DNA from: Moraxellaceae bacterium | GTDB lineage: Bacteria; Pseudomonadota; Gammaproteobacteria; Pseudomonadales; Moraxellaceae | Length of the DNA stretch: 6,296 bases | Assembly: GCA_030146505.1 (NCBI GenBank) | Contig: JASLCO010000306.1 | Span: 1 to 6,296 of the forward strand | Direction of reading: 5' to 3' | Part shown: piece after piece, positions 1 through 4,961 of the stretch | Position numbering within the stretch: position 1 is the stretch's first letter | How the letters are laid out: each line of letters starts with the position of its first letter | Program-made: the position numbers and the translations under genes | The notes under the pieces: model-generated | What the model was told of the DNA's origin: nothing | Database searches by the model: none | What the model saw: only the letters and a program-made list of their open reading frames with translations

Positions 1-1956
1 CAGCTCCGGATCACTCACGGGGAAGCAGGTTTCCACGCGGAAGAACATATTGCGATCCATCCAGTCGGCACTGGAGCAGTAGATCGCTTCCTCGCCACCG
101 TTCAGAAACCAGAAAGCGCGCGTGTGCTCAAGGAAACGGCCGATCACGGAGCGCACACGTATGTTTTCCGACACGCCCGGAATGCCCGGGCGCAGGCAGC
201 AGATGCCGCGTACGACCAGCTCTATTTTCACGCCGGCCTGGCTGGCCCGGTACAGCGCCTGTATCAGGTTCTTTTCTGTCAGAGAATTCATGCGCGCCAT
301 GATGTGCGCCGGCTTGCCTTCCAGGGCATGGGCGGCTTCCTGCTCGATATGCTCGATCATGCGCGCGTGCAAGGTAAAGGGCGCATGCAGCAGGCGCTTG
401 AGCTTGGCCGGCTTGCCCATGCCGGTGAGCTCCTGGAAAACCTTGTGCACGTCCTCGCAGAGTTCTTCCTCGGCGGTGATCAGGGAATAATCGGTATAGA
501 TGCGCGCGGTGACGGTGTGGTAATTGCCGGTACCCAGATGCACATAACGCTTTAGCTTCTTGCCCTCGCGGCGCACCACCAGCAGCATCTTGGCGTGTGT
601 CTTGTACCCGACGATGCCGTACACCACGATGGCGCCGGCTTCCTGCAGCTTGGCGGCCACCTCGATATTCGACTCTTCGTCGAAACGGGCACGCAATTCG
701 ATGACGGCCGTCACTTCCTTGCCATTGCGTGCCGCCTCCGCCAGCAGGTTCACCATTTCCGAATTCTTGCCGGTACGGTACAGCGTCTGCTTGATGGCCA
801 GCACATTGGGATCACGCGCGGCCTGGCGCAGGAATTCCACCACCGGCGCAAAAGATTCGAAGGGATGGTTGAGCAGGATGTCGTGCTGCGCGATCACGTC
901 GAAATAATTGTCGGCATGCAGCAGGCGCTCCGGCACCGAGGGCGCCATGGGCAGGTAGCGCAGGCGGGGGCGGTCGATATCGGTGATGAGGCGGACCAGG
1001 TTCACCGGGCCGTTGACGCGATAAAGAAACTCTTCGTTGAGCCCGAATTTCTTGAGCAGGTAATCCACGAGATGGCGCGGGCAGTTGTCCGCCACTTCCA
1101 GGCGCACGGCATCACCATAACGGCGCGAGAACAACTCATCCTTCACGGCTTCGGCAAGATCTTCATCCGCCTCCACGTCATCCAGTGCCAGATCGGCATT
1201 GCGGGTGACGCGGAACTGGTAGCAGCCCTGCACCGTCATGCCCGGGAAGAGTTCACCGGCATGCTCGTGGATGATGGACGACAGGAAAACATAATCATCG
1301 CTGCCGCCGGTATCGACCGGCAGCTTGATCATGCGCGGCAGGGAACGCGGCGCCGGCACGATGGCGAAATTGAGGTCACGGCCGAAAGCATCCTTGCCTT
1401 CCAGCGAGACGATGAAATTCAGGCTCTTGTTCACCACCTTGGGAAAAGGATGCGCCGGGTCCAGGCCGATGGGCGTGAGCACCGGATAGACCTGCTCGCG
1501 GAAATATTTCTTCACCCAGGCCGACTGCTTTTCCGTCCATTCCTCGCGCTTGAGGAAGCGCACGTTTTCCTGCGCCAGCGCAGGCAGCAGGATTTCGTTG
1601 AGGATGCGGTACTGGCGGTCAACGGCATCATGGCAGACATCCGAGATACGCGTCAGGACTTCCTTGGGGAGCAGACCGTCGGGGCCGGGATTGGCACGTC
1701 CGAGGGACAGCTGGCGCTTCAGGCCCGCGACGCGGATTTCAAAGAACTCGTCCAGGTTGCTGGAGAAAATGCGCAGGAAGCCAAGGCGCTCGAGCAGGGG
1801 GTGGATTTCATCCAGCGCCTGTTCGAGCACGCGCAGGTTGAACGCCAGAATGCTGAGCTCGCGGTTGATGTAGAACTCGGGATCGTTGAGATCAACCACC
1901 GGAGCCGCGGGAGTTGCGGCGTCTTCAGCCGTAGCAGGTGCCTGGTGTGCCGTCAT
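1..1956 (-). CDS. ppk1: Polyphosphate kinase PPK1, C-terminus cut off by the window edge
   Basis: PPK1 reversibly transfers the gamma phosphate of ATP onto inorganic polyphosphate through a phosphohistidine intermediate. Reading the minus strand from ATG 1956 gives 652 open codons to the window edge with no stop. E. coli PPK1 has 688 residues, and by comparison some 50-60 C-terminal residues are missing here. Visible family landmarks are the N-domain ELSILAFNLRVLEQA and NLDEFFEIR (about residues 33-80), then the head domain (about 126-340), then catalytic C1 with IKQTLYRTG, ELRARFDEE (Arg424, matching E. coli Arg405) and YKTHAKM, whose His454 matches the autophosphorylated His435. C2 has LEHTRAFWF (His611, matching His592) and SSADWMDRN. 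The start is supported by AAAGGAAG six bases upstream. The first 25 or so residues are Ala/Pro-rich and look like a nonconserved tail. The gene follows hemB after 68 bp that hold no terminator, no clear promoter and no obvious PHO box, so cotranscription is inferred. Confidence 0.96.
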   Translation of the reverse strand, partial: MTAHQAPATAEDAATPAAPVVDLNDPEFYINRELSILAFNLRVLEQALDEIHPLLERLGFLRIFSSNLDEFFEIRVAGLKRQLSLGRANPGPDGLLPKEVLTRISDVCHDAVDRQYRILNEILLPALAQENVRFLKREEWTEKQSAWVKKYFREQVYPVLTPIGLDPAHPFPKVVNKSLNFIVSLEGKDAFGRDLNFAIVPAPRSLPRMIKLPVDTGGSDDYVFLSSIIHEHAGELFPGMTVQGCYQFRVTRNADLALDDVEADEDLAEAVKDELFSRRYGDAVRLEVADNCPRHLVDYLLKKFGLNEEFLYRVNGPVNLVRLITDIDRPRLRYLPMAPSVPERLLHADNYFDVIAQHDILLNHPFESFAPVVEFLRQAARDPNVLAIKQTLYRTGKNSEMVNLLAEAARNGKEVTAVIELRARFDEESNIEVAAKLQEAGAIVVYGIVGYKTHAKMLLVVRREGKKLKRYVHLGTGNYHTVTARIYTDYSLITAEEELCEDVHKVFQELTGMGKPAKLKRLLHAPFTLHARMIEHIEQEAAHALEGKPAHIMARMNSLTEKNLIQALYRASQAGVKIELVVRGICCLRPGIPGVSENIRVRSVIGRFLEHTRAFWFLNGGEEAIYCSSADWMDRNMFFRVETCFPVSDPEL

Positions 1957-2024
1957 GATGAGCTTCCTTTGCGTGATGGCGTATTGCAGCGGGCATTCAT
2001 TGCATTTTTATTGCAGGAAGGCCT

Positions 2025-3044
2025 TTATGCCTGCGCTCGCAGCAGTTGCGCGGCTTCCTTGGCAAAATAAGTGAGGATGGCATCGGCACCCGCACGCTTG
2101 ATGCACATCAGCGACTCCAGGATCACGGCTTCGCGTCCCAGCCAGCCGTTCTGCATGGCCGCCACATGCATGGCGTATTCACCGCTGACCTGATAGACGA
2201 AAGTGGGCGCACGGAAGGTGTCCTTCACCTGTCGCACCACGTCCAGATAAGGCATGCCCGGCTTCACCATCACCATGTCCGCCCCTTCCGCCAGATCCAG
2301 GCCGACTTCGTGCAGGGCCTCATCGAGATTGGCCGGATCCATCTGGTAGCTGAACTTGTTGCCGCCCTTGAGACTGGAAGCCGAGCCGACAGCATCGCGG
2401 AAAGGTCCGTAATAGCCGGAAGCGTATTTCGCGGAATAGGCGAGGATGCTCACGTTCACATGACCATCATGCTCCAGTGCCGAGCGTATCAGGCTGATGC
2501 GGCCGTCCATCATGTCCGAGGGCGCCACGATGTCGGCACCGGCCTCGGCATGGGACAGCGCCTGTTTCACCAGCACCTCGGTGGTGATGTCGTTGAGCAC
2601 GTAACCGTCGGCGTCGATGATGCCGTCCTGGCCATGTGTGGTGAACGGATCCAGTGCCACATCGGTGATGACACCGATTTCCGGCACCGCCGCCTTCACG
2701 GCCCGCACGGCACGCTGCGCCAGTCCCTGCGGATTCCAGGCCTCCTCGGCCATGAGGGACTTGGCTTCCGGTGGCGTCACCGGAAACAGCGCAATGGCGG
2801 GAATGCCCAGCTCGGCCAGCACGCGCGCCTCGGCCACCAGCAGGTCAATGGAAAGACGCTCCACGCCGGGCATGGAACCTATGGCTTCGCGCCTGTTTTC
2901 GCCCTCGATGACAAAGACCGGATAAATGAGATCAGCCGGCGTCAACACATTCTCGCGCACGAGGCGACGGGTGAAATCATTGCGGCGCAGGCGGCGCAGG
3001 CGGGTGGCGGGAAACGGGGCACGGGCAAAGGCAAAATCGGCCAT
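2025..3044 (-). CDS. hemB: Delta-aminolevulinic acid dehydratase (porphobilinogen synthase), Mg-dependent type
   Basis: HemB condenses two 5-aminolevulinate molecules into porphobilinogen, the second committed step of heme and tetrapyrrole synthesis, in the cytoplasm as a homo-octamer in known relatives. The 339-residue product has the usual family length. Both Schiff-base lysines are present: Lys206 in AYSAKYASGYYGPFRDA and Lys261 in MVMVKPGMPYLD. The metal-site segment reads DVALDPFTTHGQDG (residues 128-141), with Asp128, Asp132 and Asp140 where zinc enzymes carry three cysteines. This is the Pseudomonas aeruginosa-like Mg-dependent class. VSGEYAM (286-292) is also conserved. I chose the start at 3044 (MADFAFARAPFP) because GGAG lies five bases upstream and the protein then aligns with known N-termini. 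An in-frame ATG at 3149 would add 35 residues unlike the family. The ppk1 gene lies downstream on the same strand and elbB is divergent upstream. Confidence 0.98.
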   Translation of the reverse strand: MADFAFARAPFPATRLRRLRRNDFTRRLVRENVLTPADLIYPVFVIEGENRREAIGSMPGVERLSIDLLVAEARVLAELGIPAIALFPVTPPEAKSLMAEEAWNPQGLAQRAVRAVKAAVPEIGVITDVALDPFTTHGQDGIIDADGYVLNDITTEVLVKQALSHAEAGADIVAPSDMMDGRISLIRSALEHDGHVNVSILAYSAKYASGYYGPFRDAVGSASSLKGGNKFSYQMDPANLDEALHEVGLDLAEGADMVMVKPGMPYLDVVRQVKDTFRAPTFVYQVSGEYAMHVAAMQNGWLGREAVILESLMCIKRAGADAILTYFAKEAAQLLRAQA

Positions 3045-3099
3045 GGAAACTCCGGCGGGCAGCAGCGGGGGAACACGCCGCAGCTTAGCCGAATCGGGG

Positions 3100-3127
3100 T
3101 TTGAATGCAGGGCGGCGTTTTGTCCAA
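3100..3127 (-). promoter_or_regulatory. Weak candidate sigma70 promoter for hemB
   Basis: On the minus strand, TTGGAC (3127-3122) is followed after 16 bases by TTCAAA (3105-3100), about 55 bases before the hemB start. The -35 is fair and the -10 matches the consensus at only three of six positions. Since hemB is divergent from elbB, a promoter is expected somewhere in 3045-3221, but this exact choice is uncertain. Confidence 0.25.
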
Positions 3128-3159
3128 GGGCTTTTGCGGGCACCGGCAATGCCGCATTT

Positions 3160-3187
3160 TTGACAGCCTGCGAAAACGCCCTATGCT
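3160..3187 (+). promoter_or_regulatory. Sigma70-type promoter for elbB
   Basis: A perfect -35 TTGACA (3160-3165) is separated by 16 bases from TATGCT (3182-3187), which matches the -10 consensus at four of six positions. Transcription would start near 3194, leaving an untranslated leader of about 28 bases that contains the ribosome binding site. This is the best promoter visible in the window. It points away from hemB, so the 177-bp gap serves divergent genes. Confidence 0.7.
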
Positions 3188-3207
3188 GGCGTCCTCAACT
3201 TTTTCAG

Positions 3208-3214
3208 AAGGAGG
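3208..3214 (+). promoter_or_regulatory. Strong Shine-Dalgarno site that selects the elbB start
   Basis: AAGGAGG lies one base before the in-frame ATG at 3216 and seven bases before the second in-frame ATG at 3222. Only the second has usable spacing, so translation most likely begins at 3222 (MSSAKK) rather than 3216 (MAMSSAKK) or the distant upstream ATG at 3105. Confidence 0.8.
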
Positions 3215-3221
3215 CATGGCC

Positions 3222-3887
3222 ATGAGTAGCGCAAAGAAAGTTGCCGTAATCCTTTCCGGTTGTGGCTATCTGGATGGCAGTGAAATCTACGAGGCCACTC
3301 TCAGCCTGCTGGCACTGGACCAGGCCGGCGCCGAAGTCCACTGCTTTGCGCCTGACATTCCGCAACTGCATGTGGTCAATCACCTCACTGGCGAGCCCAC
3401 CGGGGAAAGCCGCAATGTACTGATCGAGGCAGCGCGCATCGCCCGCGGCAAGATTGCGGATGTGAAAACGGCAAAAGCTGCCGATTTTGATGCCCTGGTC
3501 ATTCCCGGCGGATTTGGCGCCGCCAAGAATCTCTGCAATTTTGCCCTCAAGGGCAGCGACATGACGGTGAACCCGGACGTGCTGGCCTTTGCCCGCGCCA
3601 TGCATGAAGCCGGCAAGCCGGTGGGACTGGTCTGCATTGCGCCGGCCATGGCACCCACCATCGGCGGCGAGGGTACGAAATACACCATAGGCAATGACGC
3701 CGGCACCGCCGCCGCCATCAATGCCACGGGCGGCGTGCATGTAGACTGCGCCGTTACCGATTGCGTGGTGGATGCACAAAAGAAAATCGTCACAACGCCA
3801 GCCTATATGTATGACGCGCGCATCAGCGAGGCGGCTACCGGCATCAGCAAGCTGGTCAAGGAAGTGCTGGCGCTTGCCTCTTCATGA
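3222..3887 (+). CDS. elbB: ElbB-type DJ-1/PfpI superfamily protein (glyoxalase-like)
   Basis: The 221-residue product matches the length and motifs of E. coli ElbB (217 residues as I recall it), a cytoplasmic class I glutamine-amidotransferase-like fold of the DJ-1/PfpI superfamily. E. coli ElbB was first tied to isoprenoid synthesis and later given weak glyoxalase activity; its physiological role is not firmly settled. Seen here are the family signature SGCGYLDGSEIYEA (residues 12-25), CFAPD (41-45), NHLTGE (53-58), RNVLIEAARIARG (64-76), IPGGFGAAKNL (94-104), the nucleophile-elbow cysteine Cys138 in GLVCIAPAM, and the C-terminal KIVTTPAYM (188-196). The start at 3222 is set by an AAGGAGG seven bases upstream. 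The gene has its own promoter, diverges from hemB, and is followed by a hairpin, so it looks monocistronic. Family assignment is secure; biochemical function is inferred. Confidence 0.95.
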   Translation: MSSAKKVAVILSGCGYLDGSEIYEATLSLLALDQAGAEVHCFAPDIPQLHVVNHLTGEPTGESRNVLIEAARIARGKIADVKTAKAADFDALVIPGGFGAAKNLCNFALKGSDMTVNPDVLAFARAMHEAGKPVGLVCIAPAMAPTIGGEGTKYTIGNDAGTAAAINATGGVHVDCAVTDCVVDAQKKIVTTPAYMYDARISEAATGISKLVKEVLALASS

Positions 3888-3950
3888 CGCTTGCGGTGCT
3901 GACGCGCCGCAGGTGCTCTGCTTTTCTTCAGGACTTGGCTGGCCGACTTG

Positions 3951-3975
3951 CTGCCCATGTCACCCGCATGGGCAG
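3951..3975 (+). terminator. Hairpin downstream of elbB, possible weak terminator
   Basis: CTGCCCATG (3951-3959) pairs perfectly with CATGGGCAG (3967-3975) around a seven-base loop, 63 bases after the elbB stop. Only a short T run (TTTCGTCATT) follows, so intrinsic termination would be weak. It could instead protect the mRNA 3' end. The rest of the 161-bp gap (3888-4048) shows no gene and no convincing promoter for the thioesterase gene. Confidence 0.35.
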
Positions 3976-4048
3976 TTTCGTCATTGGCCGGAGAGGAAGG
4001 GGTTGCTAGGCTCCGGTACTACTCCTTATCCCTGCTCCCGAGTCCTTC

Positions 4049-4555
4049 ATGTCCGAACATCTCTCGCCCGAATCCCCCCGCCCCGAACTCAGCCGCGAGG
4101 AAAAAGCCCGGCTCATGCTGGACAGGCTCAAGGCCGGTTTTGACAGTGCACCCTTCGTGAAGCTGGTCGGCATGAATCTCACCGAAGCCAGCTTCGACGG
4201 CGTGAAGGCGCACTTCGACATGAAGCCCGAGCTCATCGGCAATGCCTTCAGGCAGATATTGCACGGCGGCGTGATTGCCACCGCACTGGATATGGTGGGC
4301 GGCATCATGGGCGTGGTCGCCGTCTACCAGCGCATGAAGGAAGACAATGTACCGCGCGAGGAGCGCAACCTGCGCCTCGCCAGGCTCGGCACCATAGACA
4401 TGCGCGTGGATTATCTGGCACCCGGGCGCGGCAAGCATTTCGAGGCCTCGGCCACGCTGCTGCGTGTGGGCAAGAAGGTTTTCGTCACGCGCATGGAATT
4501 GCGCAACGAGGAAAACGAACTCATTGCCGCCGGCACCGGCACCTATTTCTACTGA
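4049..4555 (+). CDS. YigI-type hotdog-fold acyl-CoA thioesterase
   Basis: The 168-residue product belongs to the PaaI-like hotdog thioesterases and most resembles E. coli YigI (about 155 residues), which is described as hydrolysing medium/long-chain acyl-CoA to free fatty acid and CoA in the cytoplasm. Shared features are the N-terminal helix leading to VKLVGMNL (37-44), LIGNAFRQILHGGVIATALD (62-81) with the HGG turn at 72-74 and the acidic Asp81, then RLARLGTIDMRVDYLAPGRG (109-128) and ELRNEENELIA (150-160). Members usually work as dimers or tetramers with the HGG helix lining the active site. The first 12 or so residues are Pro/Glu-rich and absent from YigI; the ATG at 4049 has only a weak GAG before it, so the start is less sure than the family. 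The next gene follows after 8 bp. The preferred acyl chain cannot be read from sequence. Confidence 0.9.
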   Translation: MSEHLSPESPRPELSREEKARLMLDRLKAGFDSAPFVKLVGMNLTEASFDGVKAHFDMKPELIGNAFRQILHGGVIATALDMVGGIMGVVAVYQRMKEDNVPREERNLRLARLGTIDMRVDYLAPGRGKHFEASATLLRVGKKVFVTRMELRNEENELIAAGTGTYFY

Positions 4556-4563
4556 AAGCCCCG

Positions 4564-4824
4564 ATGTTTTCCTGCCGTACAGGCTGCGGCGCCTGTTGCA
4601 TCGCACCTTCCATCACTTCGCCCATTCCCGGCATGCCCGACGGCAAGCCGGCTGGCGTACGCTGCGTGCAACTGGATGCGGAAAATCTCTGCAAGATTTT
4701 CGGGCAGCCTGAGCGGCCGGCGTTTTGCGGCAGCCTCAAGGCTTCCCGAGAAATGTGTGGCAATGGCAATGCCGAGGCCATGGTGATACTGACGCATCTG
4801 GAGCAGGCAACACGACCGGACTGA
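4564..4824 (+). CDS. YeiW-like YkgJ-family cysteine-cluster protein
   Basis: This 86-residue protein closely resembles E. coli YeiW (84 residues, UPF0153), part of the YkgJ family of putative zinc- or iron-sulfur-binding proteins with no established function. It has eight cysteines: Cys4, Cys8, Cys11 and Cys12 form a CxxxCxxCC cluster, and Cys34, Cys43, Cys55 and Cys65 are spread behind it. Conserved blocks are CGACCIAPSI (8-17), SPIPGMPDGKPAG (19-31), LCKIF (42-46) and EMCGN (63-67). There is no signal peptide or membrane segment, so it is probably cytosolic. It begins 8 bp after the thioesterase stop with no clear Shine-Dalgarno of its own, suggesting cotranscription and perhaps translational coupling. 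An inverted repeat starts 11 bp beyond its stop. Family assignment is confident; metal binding is inferred from the cysteines. Confidence 0.92.
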   Translation: MFSCRTGCGACCIAPSITSPIPGMPDGKPAGVRCVQLDAENLCKIFGQPERPAFCGSLKASREMCGNGNAEAMVILTHLEQATRPD

Positions 4825-4835
4825 CAGAGCCTTAG

Positions 4836-4896
4836 CGTAGGAGCGGCTTTAGCCGCGAACCCATACTGCTTGTTCGCGGCTAAAGCCGCTCCTACG
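4836..4896. repeat. REPIN-like element: two inverted GTAG-headed REP palindromes
   Basis: Two 25-base arms (4836-4860 and 4872-4896) are perfect reverse complements around an 11-base spacer. Each arm carries GTAG followed by GA and a small palindrome, GCGGCT-TT-AGCCGC. A tetranucleotide GTAG head next to a short GC-rich hairpin is the layout of REP elements mobilised by RAYT (TnpA-REP) transposases, and two inverted copies form a REPIN. The element lies between the stops of two convergent genes, the usual place for REPs. Possible roles are mRNA 3' end protection or transcription attenuation, or it may be only a nonautonomous mobile repeat. No RAYT gene is in the window. Confidence 0.85.
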
Positions 4897-4917
4897 AGAA
4901 ATATTTATCAGAAAATA

Positions 4918-4955
4918 TTCATAAAAAAGCCCACCGTAGTGGGCTTTTTTATGAA
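4918..4955. terminator. Bidirectional Rho-independent terminator
   Basis: A perfect 17-bp stem (4918-4934 with 4939-4955) encloses a four-base loop CGTA. The GC core GCCCAC/GTGGGC is flanked by six A on one side and six T on the other, so either strand yields a hairpin followed by a U tract. It lies 93 bases after the stop of the cysteine-cluster gene on the plus strand and begins 6 bases beyond the ABC-F stop on the minus strand, and so can serve both convergent transcripts. Confidence 0.92.
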
Positions 4956-4961
4956 ACGCGA

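Noticed and set aside
595..2070. Long plus-strand open frame (491 codons) opposite ppk1
   Set aside because: It is antisense to a clear ppk1 reading frame with family motifs along its whole length. Its translation is His/Gln/Arg-rich and matches no family; it arises from codon bias on the opposite strand.
2046..3104. Long plus-strand open frame (352 codons) opposite hemB
   Set aside because: It mirrors hemB almost exactly, and its His/Gly/Arg-rich translation shows no recognisable domain. It has no ribosome binding site or context of its own.
3045..3149. Longer hemB start at 3149
   Set aside because: It would add 35 residues unlike HemB N-termini, whereas the ATG at 3044 has GGAG at proper spacing and aligns with known proteins.
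2942..3223. Minus-strand open frame (93 codons) upstream of and overlapping hemB
   Set aside because: It runs through the divergent promoter region and the hemB start in another frame. Its composition (Pro/Arg/Cys) shows no domain, and it would cross the elbB ribosome binding site.
4003..4032. Possible promoter before the thioesterase gene (TTGCTA, then TATCCC after 18 bases)
   Set aside because: Only three of six bases match the -10 consensus and the spacing is not ideal; this level of match is expected by chance.
4019..4606. Minus-strand open frame (195 codons) opposite the thioesterase gene
   Set aside because: It is the complement of the thioesterase frame, which has the HGG hotdog motif and family length.
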